Assembly (NCBI RefSeq): GCF_028618695.1
Contig: NZ_JAQIVI010000178.1
Location: forward strand, 1 to 34,773
DNA: 34,773 bases
Direction: 5' to 3'
DNA from: Natrinema soli
Lineage (GTDB): Archaea; Halobacteriota; Halobacteria; Halobacteriales; Natrialbaceae
Shown: piece by piece, positions 7,100 through 18,185 of the stretch
Numbering within the stretch: the stretch's first letter is position 1
Layout of the letters: every line of letters starts with the position of its first letter
Translations under genes and position numbers: made by a program
Notes under the pieces: model-generated
Seen by the model: the letters and a program-made list of their open reading frames with translations, nothing else
Databases searched by the model: none
Told to the model about the DNA's origin: nothing

Positions 7100-7633
7100 C
7101 TAGACGAGTATATTGTATCCGACGTGTGCAAGTGCGAGGCCGAGATAGCCGAGTACGAGCAGCGTCACGGTTCGCCGAGAGAGCGACGGGATTCCGATCG
7201 GTTCGTTTCCGTGAATCCGTTCTCCGATCGCGTACACGAACCGCCCGGCGAGCAGCGCAAACGGGATATGTACGAACACCAGCGGCAGCAACAGCGAATC
7301 GAACCGGACCGTCGCCTCCAATTGCGCCAAGTACTCGAGTTTGAGCAGTACCTCGAGTCCAGCGACGGTGAATCCGGACGTCACGGTAGCGAACAGCCCT
7401 TCGGTTTTCGAGAGGAGTCGTCCCCGCCAGTAACTCCAGCCGTAGAACGTGAGAATCAGTGGGAGGAAGCGAACGAGTGCTTCCTCGACGAGTCCGACCA
7501 GTAGTGTCCACGTCATGTTCGGCGTCGCCTGAAACAGAGCGATTTCGAGCAAATAGGCGACCCAGACACCGACACCGGTCACGATAGCGCTCACGACTGT
7601 GATGCCAACGAGTGACCGATATCGATGCGTCAT
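7100..7633 (-). CDS. PrsW-like intramembrane protease homologue
   Basis: The protein has 177 residues with about five membrane helices. The motifs read in the order expected of PrsW (M82): VEEALVRFLPL (Glu-Glu; family usually EE-x-x-K, Arg here), GFTVAGLEVLLKLEYL (F-x4-E), VHIPFALLAG (His) and LALAHVGYN (H-x2-Y-N). PrsW cleaves membrane-bound anti-sigma factors in bacteria; the archaeal substrates are unknown. It lies between halocyanin (convergent) and the Tat-Lon gene (divergent). A general CPBP-like assignment is the alternative. The Lys-to-Arg change does not affect the presumed metal ligands. Confidence 0.6.
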   Translation of the reverse strand: MTHRYRSLVGITVVSAIVTGVGVWVAYLLEIALFQATPNMTWTLLVGLVEEALVRFLPLILTFYGWSYWRGRLLSKTEGLFATVTSGFTVAGLEVLLKLEYLAQLEATVRFDSLLLPLVFVHIPFALLAGRFVYAIGERIHGNEPIGIPSLSRRTVTLLVLGYLGLALAHVGYNILV

Positions 7634-7718
7634 ATTTCACGAGGGGCGTATTCTGATACTCGGAGAACGATCGGCATAGGCGTACCCGTTCCAGCGGGAC
7701 ATCGTCCCTCGAAGAGGC

Positions 7719-7743
7719 TTTATTACTGTGTGACTGTTAGTCA
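7719..7743 (+). promoter_or_regulatory. TATA-like box with short dyad upstream of Tat-Lon gene
   Basis: TTTATTAC (7719-7726) is followed by TGACT-GTT-AGTCA (7731-7743), a perfect 5+5 inverted repeat that would lie just before the transcription start. The ATG at 7780 is then about 30 bases into the transcript. The assignment rests on position only. Confidence 0.35.
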
Positions 7744-7779
7744 ATACCACGACGTTCGATAGGCCCATAGTACAGTATC

Positions 7780-8514
7780 ATGGCTTCCGACGACTCCACC
7801 GCGACCCAGCTCCCTTCTGATTCGGAAAGCGATGTCATTGGTCGGATCGAAGATGAGATTCTGTCACGGCGCGGATTCCTTGTCGGACTCGCCACCGGTG
7901 GTGTCGGAGGTGCTGGAGCAGTTCTCGGTCTCACACGCTCCGACGAGGGGTTTCAATCGCTGGCGACGCTTGCCGGTGGGGCGACGCTTCCCGCCATGGT
8001 ACAGTATTATCTTCCAGCAGTCGATTCGTCTGGCGAGGGCCTCATACTCCCGGTCAAGTTTGCGTTTTCGGAGGGTGATGGTGAGTTGTTTGTCGATGTG
8101 GGCGACGTTGAGGTCCGTCACGATTTACAGCTCGCACTCCGGGAGGCGACGGAGACGGCGACGCGTCTCACTGGCCGTTCGCTCGCGGGAACGGCGATAC
8201 GAGTCACGTTCGATCCTCCTGATTCAGACGTACTCGCTCTCGGCGGCAAAAGCTGGGAAGCGGGCCTCACGGTCGCACTAGTCGCTAGCCTCCGGAGACA
8301 GTCCCCTCCACGAACGAAGCAAATCACGGGCATTGTGAACGACGAAGGAGTGTTGCTTCCCGTCGGTGAAATCGAAGCAAAGGCCCGTGCAGCGCGAGCA
8401 TTCGGAGCGGCGGAACTGATCGTTCCTGAGGGCAATCCGTCTGACGTGACGATTCAGGGGATTCGTGTCGTCGAGGTCGCGTCGATCAGGGATGCACTTG
8501 ATCGTATATTGTGA
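7780..8514 (+). CDS. Tat-signal protein with stand-alone Lon (S16) proteolytic domain
   Basis: The protein has 244 residues. A 28-residue polar N-terminus precedes SRRGFLVGLATGG (Arg30-Arg31) and a Gly/Ala-rich hydrophobic stretch, a Tat signal or anchor; no Cys lipobox follows. Residues about 95-244 match the Lon protease fold without any AAA+ domain. GGKSWEAGLTVAL contains Ser158 at the catalytic serine position, and LPVGEIEAKARAARAFGA contains Lys201, followed by ELIVPEGN as in Lon. The Ser-Lys spacing is 43, the same as Ser679-Lys722 of E. coli Lon. An ATP-independent serine-lysine peptidase acting outside or at the membrane is inferred. It is not the archaeal LonB, which has AAA+ and membrane-helix domains. 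Confidence 0.8.
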   Translation: MASDDSTATQLPSDSESDVIGRIEDEILSRRGFLVGLATGGVGGAGAVLGLTRSDEGFQSLATLAGGATLPAMVQYYLPAVDSSGEGLILPVKFAFSEGDGELFVDVGDVEVRHDLQLALREATETATRLTGRSLAGTAIRVTFDPPDSDVLALGGKSWEAGLTVALVASLRRQSPPRTKQITGIVNDEGVLLPVGEIEAKARAARAFGAAELIVPEGNPSDVTIQGIRVVEVASIRDALDRIL

Positions 8515-8580
8515 CCGTCCACAACGTCACCCCGTGCATAGGGGAGATAATTCAATAGCCAGGTCACCGTAGCACGAGGT

Positions 8581-11361
<2,781 letters not shown>

Positions 11362-11489
11362 CTGCGACGTTCTATTTCTCTCACTTCAACGGTGGTCGGG
11401 TTCGTCGCTTCTGGGAGAGTGTGGTTCGCAGCTAACTACTGGTTCCCGCAGAGCTTGTACGGCCTACTATAATCGGTAAGAGGCGCGTA

Positions 11490-11499
11490 GCTTTATACG
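11490..11499 (+). promoter_or_regulatory. TATA box of the DoxX gene
   Basis: GCTTTATACG has TTTATA at 11492-11497, 26-31 bases before the ATG at 11523, the spacing expected for a leaderless haloarchaeal transcript. The 11362-11522 gap shows nothing else I can identify. Confidence 0.5.
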
Positions 11500-11522
11500 A
11501 CGTTGACGAATCACTCTGTAGT

Positions 11523-12077
11523 ATGTCACCACAGGAAGTCACGCTAGAAAGCACAATTGGCGGCTTCACGGCGAGCGGGAAGCTCCATCCCTTAAGCGTC
11601 TGGTTTATCTTTGCGCTCAGGCTGATGATGGGGATTGCGTTCTTCCAGAGTGGACTTGATAAGGTCCTCTCGGGGAGTTTTAGTGCCGGTGGATATCTCA
11701 CCGGGGCCGTGCCGAACAGCGGGAGTCCGCTTGCAGATTTGTTCGTCTCGATGGGGAACACGCCGTGGTTCGTCGACTTCGTGAACGTCGCAGTGCCGTG
11801 GGGTGAGGTGCTGATCGGCCTCGGGTTGTTATTCGGTGTGCTCACTCGGCTCGCTGCGTTCTGGGGGGCGTTTATGATGATCATGTTCTATTTCGGCAAC
11901 TGGGACGTCGCACACGGCTACATCAACGGGGATTTCGCGTACATGCTCGTGTTCCTCTCTGTCGCCGCGTTCGGCGCTGGACGGATACTCGGCCTCGATG
12001 CGTATATCGAACAGTACGAGGTCGATGGTGTGCCGCTCGTTGAACGGTATCCCTGGACTCGGTATCTTCTCGGGTAG
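11523..12077 (+). CDS. DoxX family membrane protein
   Basis: The protein has 184 residues and four predicted membrane helices. The DoxX pattern is clear: ALRLMMGIAFFQSGLDKVLSG in the first helix, VPWGEVLIGLGLLFGVLTRLAAFWGAFMMIMF in the central pair, and an Asn/His loop (GNWDVAHGYINGDFAYMLVFL) before the last helix. DoxX was first described as a subunit of archaeal thiosulfate:quinone oxidoreductase, and related proteins act in redox stress; the partner here is unknown. It stands alone after aconitase; the ICMT-like gene starts 24 bases later and is probably in the same transcript. Confidence 0.85.
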   Translation: MSPQEVTLESTIGGFTASGKLHPLSVWFIFALRLMMGIAFFQSGLDKVLSGSFSAGGYLTGAVPNSGSPLADLFVSMGNTPWFVDFVNVAVPWGEVLIGLGLLFGVLTRLAAFWGAFMMIMFYFGNWDVAHGYINGDFAYMLVFLSVAAFGAGRILGLDAYIEQYEVDGVPLVERYPWTRYLLG

Positions 12078-12101
12078 GTTGGTGACGTGAATCACTACAG
12101 C

Positions 12102-12803
12102 ATGCCTCGAAGCATCTATGCCACGTCAACAATAGACGCCTCTCTCACGAACCCTGCAGCTTGGGGTCTCGCGCTTATCGTCATCGTCGTTGTTTCCTGG
12201 TTCTTCTATCGGTACTTCGCTCCTGATAGCTGGCGGGAGTGGGTTGGCGCAGGAGTTGTACAGGCGTTCATCATCGCACTTTATGCGGAGATGTACGGCT
12301 TTCCACTCACGATCTATTTGCTGGTCCGGTTTTTCGGCCTGGATCGCGAGTACGTCAGTACCAATCTCTGGTCTACACTTGTCGGGTTCGGCGAGACGGG
12401 TATGTTCGTATCAATGCTGCTCGGCTATGCAGTAGCGTTTGTCGGCATTGGCCTGTTTGCACAGGGGTGGCGACAGGTCTATCGAGCTCGACAGGACGAT
12501 CAACTGGTCACAGATGGGCTTTACAGGTACGTCCGTCATCCACAGTACACCGGTCTATTCATCGCGCTGTTCGGCGAGGGGATTATTCACTGGCCGACGA
12601 TCTTTTCTGTCGGTCTATTTCCGCTCGTTGTCGTGGTCTTCACGTGGCTTGCACGGAGAGAAGAGCTTGATATGATCGACCAATTCGGTGAGGGCTACCG
12701 AACGTATCAGCGTAGGGTACCGATGTTTATCCCCCGCTGGGAGCAGTGGCGCAGTCTCGTGGCAGAGTCTCGTAGCGGCGGTGATGATTCTGAAGACACA
12801 TGA
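12102..12803 (+). CDS. Isoprenylcysteine-methyltransferase-like membrane protein, copy 1
   Basis: From the ATG at 12102 the protein has 233 residues; a GTG at 12087 would add 5. About five membrane helices precede the signature LYRYVRHPQYTGLFIALFGEGI, then a Trp/Pro helix pair, then REELDMIDQFGEGYRTYQRRVPMFIPRW. This R-x-x-R-H-P-x-Y and E-E...Y-x-x-Y-x-x-x-V pattern is the SAM-binding core of ICMT/PEMT/NnrU-like membrane methyltransferases. Archaea have no known CAAX prenylcysteines, so the natural substrate, perhaps a lipid or quinone, is unknown. A paralogue lies at 28765. Confidence 0.75.
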   Translation: MPRSIYATSTIDASLTNPAAWGLALIVIVVVSWFFYRYFAPDSWREWVGAGVVQAFIIALYAEMYGFPLTIYLLVRFFGLDREYVSTNLWSTLVGFGETGMFVSMLLGYAVAFVGIGLFAQGWRQVYRARQDDQLVTDGLYRYVRHPQYTGLFIALFGEGIIHWPTIFSVGLFPLVVVVFTWLARREELDMIDQFGEGYRTYQRRVPMFIPRWEQWRSLVAESRSGGDDSEDT

Positions 12804-12821
12804 TTAATCTTCTCGTGTAAT

Positions 12822-12835
12822 AGGCTTCGAAGCCT
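12822..12835. terminator. 14-base perfect palindrome after the ICMT-like gene
   Basis: AGGCTTCGAAGCCT starts 19 bases after the stop of the ICMT-like gene, in the 230-base gap before the convergent geranylgeranyl-reductase-like gene. It could be a transcript-end hairpin or a binding site. No T-run follows. Confidence 0.35.
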
Positions 12836-12926
12836 TAAGCTCTGAGGTGAATGATATGGATCTTGTTACAATGGATATATGAGGATGGACTGGCATCGCC
12901 GACTGTTACAGGGGAGTGTTGCGACT

Positions 12927-12953
12927 CGGGTGATCTGCTTCCTCGATCACCCG
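12927..12953. terminator. 9-base-pair hairpin between convergent genes
   Basis: CGGGTGATC (12927-12935), loop TGCTTCCTC, GATCACCCG (12945-12953) is a perfect stem. It lies between two converging genes and is best explained as a bidirectional termination or processing hairpin. The rest of 12804-13033 shows no gene. Confidence 0.4.
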
Positions 12954-13033
12954 TTCTAACGACCAATCACACAATAGCTGAATCGAAAAAGGACCCGTAC
13001 ACTTTTCTTCGACAGACTAGCCAGCAAAGGAGG

Positions 13034-14209
13034 TCAATCAATTAACTCCCACTGGTTGGTCATTCCTCCATAGACACGCTTTAAAACTCGCCGTCTCGAG
13101 AAAATTCGGGCGAACAAGACAGGGTGGCGGAGGAGACGCAGTAGAACTGTGCTCGGAGACCGATCAACGTGTTCAATATCGATCCCGGCGGCGGCATGAA
13201 TTGCTGCTCCCAAAATCTGTGGCTCACGAGTTTCAAGGAAATATCTCACAACTGTTGCGAATATATACTCCATTTTCATCCTCTGATATAATTTATCGGG
13301 GTATCTGTGTAATTGATTGCCTTTAGCTAGCTCTGCGGCCAAAAATCCTGATTCAACGGCCTGTGAAATCCCCTTCCCGGTGAGTCGATTTGCGATACCT
13401 GCAGCATCACCAACCCGTACGACAGAGTGCTCCGGTAGATAGGTTCTGTCAGGATCGAGGCTTGGTCCCTCAGGAATGATTGCGACGTTCGTCCGTTGCT
13501 GCGACGGGACTGGCCACCCATTCCGCTTACAGGCTTCCCTCAATGCCTTCATATAATCACTAGGCCGATCACTGACCGTCCAGCCGATACCAACGTTGGC
13601 TCGTTGCGGTGTCTTCGGGAATGCCCATGAGTATCCAGTATAATTCTCTAGAACAATCCGGCTGTTCGGATACAACTCGGTGAAATCTCCTTCAACGTCA
13701 CTGTTGAGCGCTATCATATACCCTGAATACTCGTTAGTTGTTCCGAGTGCTTTGCTAGAGAGTGATGGCTGACCAGTTGCATCAACGACGAGATCGTACT
13801 CTTTAGTGAGTTCGTGGAAATCTGTCCGTGTGATAGACTGTTTTTCGTGGATGTCAACACCCTTCTCTGAGAGTTGTTCTGCCCAAGACTGCTCAACGAT
13901 ATTTCGGTCCGTTATATATGTATCCGCAGCAGGAAAGGTACCGGCTCCAGTGCGGTGGCGATCGGCGTCGATTCCGTCATACACCTCCACTTCCATCGCT
14001 GGCAGCGGATTGAGAAAGCCGTTCTCTACAGTCGGCTCGAGTGGGATCTTCGATACCGCTGTCATCGCTTCTCCGCAATTAACGCGTTTGCTGTCGTAGG
14101 ACTGACGCTCATACAGTTCGACGTCGAATCCAGCGTTGTCGAATCCTGCAGCTGCTGCAAGTCCGGCCATCCCACCTCCTATTATCGCAATTCTGGATGT
14201 TCGAGTCAT
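13034..14209 (-). CDS. Geranylgeranyl-reductase-like FAD protein, copy 1
   Basis: The protein has 391 residues. It opens with the dinucleotide fold IAIIGGGMAGLAAAAGFDNAG and an FAD-ribose acidic residue (VELYERQSYD), then VNCGEAMTA, the motif YSWAFPKTPQRANVGIG (Y-x-W-x-F-P), and VRVGDAAGIANRLTGKGISQA near the C-terminal third. These are the features of archaeal geranylgeranyl reductases, which saturate isoprenoid chains of lipids or quinones. The gene has more AT-rich codons than its neighbours. It follows DUF63 by 29 bases and probably ends the copA transcript. It is closely related to the protein at 23865, sharing long stretches around the CGEAMT and GKGISQA segments. The housekeeping GGR is probably elsewhere. 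Confidence 0.82.
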   Translation of the reverse strand: MTRTSRIAIIGGGMAGLAAAAGFDNAGFDVELYERQSYDSKRVNCGEAMTAVSKIPLEPTVENGFLNPLPAMEVEVYDGIDADRHRTGAGTFPAADTYITDRNIVEQSWAEQLSEKGVDIHEKQSITRTDFHELTKEYDLVVDATGQPSLSSKALGTTNEYSGYMIALNSDVEGDFTELYPNSRIVLENYTGYSWAFPKTPQRANVGIGWTVSDRPSDYMKALREACKRNGWPVPSQQRTNVAIIPEGPSLDPDRTYLPEHSVVRVGDAAGIANRLTGKGISQAVESGFLAAELAKGNQLHRYPDKLYQRMKMEYIFATVVRYFLETREPQILGAAIHAAAGIDIEHVDRSPSTVLLRLLRHPVLFARIFSRRRVLKRVYGGMTNQWELID

Positions 14210-14238
14210 CGGTTAGGTACCAAGTATTGAGGCCATTA

Positions 14239-15240
14239 TTAGGCCCCCAGCAGCATCCGAAGTGATCCGCGAACGCCCATCGGGAGTCCGATCGCCCCGA
14301 TGAAGAACGTCATGAGCCACCACCAAGTGTGATTCATCTCATCTTTCGCGTCTGCGAGGTACCACACGATGCCACCGGTTACGAGGAGTTTGAGGACGAA
14401 TGTTGACCCCGAAAATCCAGTCGCTTGATACACGAGATTCGTGATGACCAGCTTCGGGGAGTAGCCGAGGAACGTCACACCGATGAGATTCTGCGACGCG
14501 TCCCACATTTGTCCGAAGACGGCCAGCAAGAACAGCGGATGTCGGAGATGTGCGATATCGACGAGACCCGCACCCCAGTAGTAGAGCGCGGTCACGCCGA
14601 GGGCGATCCCCGTCGTCGCAACAGGAACCCACAGGCGGAATGTCGCTGCCGTCGAGAGTCCATACCAGAGTGCCCACCCGACGGCTCCAATCACCCAGAC
14701 CGATCCAACGAGACCGACTATTGACGGAATGGACCCGATATTCCGGCCACGAGCGACGGCGCCGACGCCGAGCGCGAGGACGGTGACGGCGGTAACGACG
14801 AAGTAGATCGAGGGCGTGATGAACCACACTGCGTAGTCGCCGAGCAGTCCGATATCCTCGAGGGCGCGCATCGCTCCGCCGGCGACGATGATTGGCGCGA
14901 ACCCGTACGCGAGCCGCGCATCGAACGTGACATCGAGGTAGTCGAGATATGCCCGGAGTCCTGGGAGACTGTACACGACGGCCGCGAGATAGGTCACCGT
15001 GTTTACGGTGTTGTATCCGCGGACGGCCTGTATTCCCCCGTGTGTGACTGGCTGGCCGGCAGCGTCGGCGACGACCGGACCCCAGAGATACTGCCAGACG
15101 AACCGGTCGTAGACAAGCGATGGGAACGCGAGGAGTGCGACACCGACGAGGATGAGCGGGACAAGCAGATACAGCGCCCACCATTCTCGGGTTCCAGTGT
15201 TGGGGAGGACGGTTTCGACCCGCCGCGCAACGGTACTCAC
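14239..15240 (-). CDS. DUF63 family membrane protein
   Basis: From the GTG at 15240 the protein has 333 residues with about eight membrane helices. This GTG overlaps the stop of the upstream HTH gene by 4 bases (GTGA), indicating translational coupling; a frame extension to 15288 would overlap that gene more and is less likely. Family segments include GYNTVNTVTYLAAVVYSLPGLRAYL, FAPIIVAGGAMRALEDIGLL and a C-terminal HLRHPLFLLAVFGQMWDASQNLIGV with ordered His, Asp and Asn in membrane-side positions. DUF63 is a widespread archaeal membrane family of unknown function; polar residues within helices suggest an enzyme or transporter. Confidence 0.8.
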   Translation of the reverse strand: MSTVARRVETVLPNTGTREWWALYLLVPLILVGVALLAFPSLVYDRFVWQYLWGPVVADAAGQPVTHGGIQAVRGYNTVNTVTYLAAVVYSLPGLRAYLDYLDVTFDARLAYGFAPIIVAGGAMRALEDIGLLGDYAVWFITPSIYFVVTAVTVLALGVGAVARGRNIGSIPSIVGLVGSVWVIGAVGWALWYGLSTAATFRLWVPVATTGIALGVTALYYWGAGLVDIAHLRHPLFLLAVFGQMWDASQNLIGVTFLGYSPKLVITNLVYQATGFSGSTFVLKLLVTGGIVWYLADAKDEMNHTWWWLMTFFIGAIGLPMGVRGSLRMLLGA

Positions 15241-15461
15241 GATTCGCTCACCTCGATTCGCCACGTTGTGCTCTTCGAGCGCCCCCACTGTTCGAGCGAC
15301 ACGTCGGTGAGGTCGTCTTGGAGCTGGCTCAGATACTGTGCGACGGCTTTGGGCGATCCGTCGAGATCGCTGGCTATCTCACGAGCGCGTAGGTACGTTG
15401 GCTCGGTGCCAGCTCTGTTGACCAGATACGCACGCACCGTGCGGCGGGATACGTTAGACAT
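15237..15461 (-). CDS. Small HTH protein (DUF7123-like)
   Basis: The protein has 74 residues. The core RRTVRAYLVNRAGTEPTYLRA followed by EIASDLDGSPKAVAQYLSQLQ has the shape of a small winged or tri-helical DNA-binding protein, and a C-terminal strand (STTWRIEV) suggests the wing. It resembles the haloarchaeal DUF7123 family. It starts 21 bases after the copA stop and overlaps DUF63 by 4 bases, placing it inside a copA-HTH-DUF63 operon. It has no Cys, so it is not an obvious metal sensor. Confidence 0.7.
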   Translation of the reverse strand: MSNVSRRTVRAYLVNRAGTEPTYLRAREIASDLDGSPKAVAQYLSQLQDDLTDVSLEQWGRSKSTTWRIEVSES

Positions 15462-15482
15462 GGTGAATCAAGCGGTGTGTAG

Positions 15483-18095
15483 TCAGCGTAGCTTTCCGAG
15501 CAGTTCGTAGTCGTGGTCGGGGGTGTAGCGCCGGAACAGCAGGCTGTTCGACAGCACCGACACGCTGGAGAACGCCATCGCGCCCGCGGCGAGCACGGGT
15601 TGGAGTAGGCCCAGCGACGCGAGCGGGATCATCGCCGTGTTGTACCCGAGCGCCCAGACGAGGTTCTGCTTGATCTTCGCGAGCGTCGCGTCCGAGATGC
15701 GGATCGCTTTCACGACGTCGACTGGGTCGTCGCGCATCAGCGTGACGTCCGCGGCCTCGATGGCGACGTCAGTTCCCGAGCCGATGGCCGTTCCAACATA
15801 CGCGACGGCAAGGGCGGGCGCGTCGTTGACGCCGTCACCAACCATCATCGCCTTGCGGCCCTCGTCTTGGATGGACTCGACGGCATCGGACTTATCCTCG
15901 GGGAGGACCTCCGCGCGGACGTTCTCGGGGTCGATGCCGACCTGTTCGGCGACGGCGCGGGCGGTACGCTCGTTGTCGCCGGTGATCATCATCACGTCGA
16001 CGCCGCGCTCCTGGAGCTGACTCACCGCGTCTTTCGCGCTCTCTTTGATCGTGTCGGCGTCGGCGACCACACCCACGAGATCGCCCTCGTAGGCGACGAG
16101 CATCGCCGTCTTCCCCTCGTTCTCGAGGCGTTCCATCGTGTCTTGCGCGGGCGACGGGTCGATCCCGTTGTCACGGAGGAGCTTCCGATTCCCGACCAGG
16201 ACCTCGCTGTCACCGACGGTCGCTTGGATGCCGTGGCCGGGGACGTTCTCGAAGTCGTCCGGGTCGGTCACGTCGATCCCCCGCTCTTCGGCGCCGTCGA
16301 CAATGGCACGGGCAAGCGGGTGTTCGCTCGCATGTTCGGCCGTGGCCGCGAGCCGCAGGACGTCCTCCTCACCGAGGTGTTCGCGAGCGCTCAGTCGGCC
16401 GCCATCGGCAGCGGTGTCGCCGCCATCCGTGAGAGGCTGTCCGTCACCGTCGAACACGACGACGTCGGTCAGTTCCATCTCACCTTTCGTGAGCGTCCCA
16501 GTCTTGTCGAAGACGACTGTGTCGACGTCCTTGGCGCGTTCGAGGATGTCACCACCCTTGAATAGGACGCCGTTCTGTGCACCGATGGTCGTCCCAACCA
16601 TCGTTGCAGCAGGCGTCGCTAACCCGAGCGCACAGGGACAGGCGATCAACACGGACGATGCGAAGACGATGAGCGCGAACTCGAAGACTGAGACAGTGCC
16701 ACCAGCCACGGCTGGTCCGCCAGCAACCGCTCCCCAGAGCGGGAGCCAGTCGACGAATCCGGCGAGTGCTTCGGGGAACAGGAACCACACAGTCCCCCAC
16801 AGCAATGCGTTCGCGATGACTGCCGGGACGAAGTACGCCGAGATACGGTCGGCAAGGTTCTGGATGTCGGGCTGGCGCGACTGGGCCTCCTTGACTGTCT
16901 GGACGATCTGCTGGAGGGCGGTGTCCTTTCCGACCTTCGTCGCCTCGACGACGAGCACACCGTTCTCGTTGATCGTTGAGCCAACGACTTCGTCCCCTTC
17001 ACCTTTCTCGACAGGGACCGACTCGCCGGTGACCATCGACTCGTCGACGGCGCTCTGCCCGTCGACGACGACGCCGTCGGTCGGAATCTGCTCGCCGGGA
17101 CGGACCTTCATACGGTCGCCGACGGTGACATCTTCGAGTGCCACTTCCGTCTCGTTGCCGTCCTCGTCGACGAGAGTGGCCGTCTCGGCCTCCATTTCGA
17201 GGAGCTTCCGAAGGGCGTCGCCCGCCTGCCCTTTCGAGCGCGCTTCGAGATAGTTCCCGAGGGTGATGAACACCAGGATGAGCGCGGCAGTATCGAAGTA
17301 CAGGCTCCCCGCGATCAGTCCGGCGAGTACCGCGACCGAGTAGAAATACGCAGTGGACGACCCCAGTGCGATGAGAACGTCCATGTTGGCGCGCCTGTTG
17401 TTGACCAGCGCGTTGTACGAGTTCTTGTAGAACGGCCAGCCGAGCACGGCCTGAACGGGTGTCGCCAGCAGGAACTCGACCCACCCGAATTCGACGCCGA
17501 AGACCGTCTCCGGGAGAATTCCCCCGCCGAGCAGAAACTTCTCTGCGAGGAAAAACAGCATGGGGGCCGAGAGCGCGGCTCCGAACAGTGTCAGTCGAAG
17601 CTGTTTTTGAATCTCGCCCTGTCGTGCAGCGTCCCGAGCATCGTCACCCGATTCACCGCTGTCGCTGTCTTCACGGACCGGCGAGTACCCGGCGTCTTCG
17701 ATAGCGTCGTAGAGCGCGTCGAGTGAGGTGTCCGCGGGGTTGTACCTGACCTGCGCTTCGTCGGTGGCGAAGTTCGCCTCGGCCGCGATGACACCCGGGG
17801 TGTTCTCGAGTGCGGTCTCGTTGGTCTGCACACAGTTGGCACAGGTCATATCGGAGATGCCGATGGTCACCGTGTCAGACACCGCACCGTAGCCGGCGTC
17901 CTCGATCGTCTCGTAAATCTCTGCAAGCGATACTTCGTCGGGGTCGTACTCGACGGAGCCCTCGTCCGTGGCGAAATTGGCGTTCGCCTCGACGACGCCG
18001 TCGAGTGACTCCAGGGCGTCGCCAACTGTCCCCGAGCAGTTGGCACAGGTCATCCCTGTGATGTCGAGATGTGCGGTGCGTGTTTCCATTGTCAT
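15483..18095 (-). CDS. copA: Copper-exporting P1B-type ATPase CopA
   Basis: The protein has 870 residues. Two N-terminal HMA domains carry the metal motifs [11 protein letters not shown] (Cys17, Cys20) and ISDMTCANC (Cys85, Cys88). The membrane part has eight helices with the transport motif [12 protein letters not shown] (CPC, about residue 485). The P-domain has [12 protein letters not shown] (phosphorylated Asp near 529) and [18 protein letters not shown] near 755; [10 protein letters not shown] is the nucleotide-domain HP motif. The CPC type exports Cu(I) or Ag(I) with ATP hydrolysis. The Lrp-TRASH regulator lies upstream, and a dyad lies 67-83 bases before the start. A second ATG two codons in is possible. 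Confidence 0.96.
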   Translation of the reverse strand: MTMETRTAHLDITGMTCANCSGTVGDALESLDGVVEANANFATDEGSVEYDPDEVSLAEIYETIEDAGYGAVSDTVTIGISDMTCANCVQTNETALENTPGVIAAEANFATDEAQVRYNPADTSLDALYDAIEDAGYSPVREDSDSGESGDDARDAARQGEIQKQLRLTLFGAALSAPMLFFLAEKFLLGGGILPETVFGVEFGWVEFLLATPVQAVLGWPFYKNSYNALVNNRRANMDVLIALGSSTAYFYSVAVLAGLIAGSLYFDTAALILVFITLGNYLEARSKGQAGDALRKLLEMEAETATLVDEDGNETEVALEDVTVGDRMKVRPGEQIPTDGVVVDGQSAVDESMVTGESVPVEKGEGDEVVGSTINENGVLVVEATKVGKDTALQQIVQTVKEAQSRQPDIQNLADRISAYFVPAVIANALLWGTVWFLFPEALAGFVDWLPLWGAVAGGPAVAGGTVSVFEFALIVFASSVLIACPCALGLATPAATMVGTTIGAQNGVLFKGGDILERAKDVDTVVFDKTGTLTKGEMELTDVVVFDGDGQPLTDGGDTAADGGRLSAREHLGEEDVLRLAATAEHASEHPLARAIVDGAEERGIDVTDPDDFENVPGHGIQATVGDSEVLVGNRKLLRDNGIDPSPAQDTMERLENEGKTAMLVAYEGDLVGVVADADTIKESAKDAVSQLQERGVDVMMITGDNERTARAVAEQVGIDPENVRAEVLPEDKSDAVESIQDEGRKAMMVGDGVNDAPALAVAYVGTAIGSGTDVAIEAADVTLMRDDPVDVVKAIRISDATLAKIKQNLVWALGYNTAMIPLASLGLLQPVLAAGAMAFSSVSVLSNSLLFRRYTPDHDYELLGKLR

Positions 18096-18161
18096 ACTAT
18101 AGGGGCTACTCCGTTAGGTGAGTTTCTACTTCGAGAGTGGGGGTAATCAACGGCGTTTACT

Positions 18162-18178
18162 TTCGGTTCCAAACCGAA
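18162..18178 (-). promoter_or_regulatory. Inverted repeat upstream of copA
   Basis: TTCGGTT (18162-18168), spacer CCA, AACCGAA (18172-18178) is a perfect 7+7 dyad in the gap between the Lrp-TRASH gene and copA. On the minus strand it is followed directly by AGTAAACG, a weak TATA-like stretch. This fits an operator overlapping the BRE of a copA promoter. It may instead form the 3' hairpin of the regulator transcript, since it starts only 8 bases after that gene's stop. Confidence 0.5.
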
Positions 18179-18185
18179 GTCAGCG

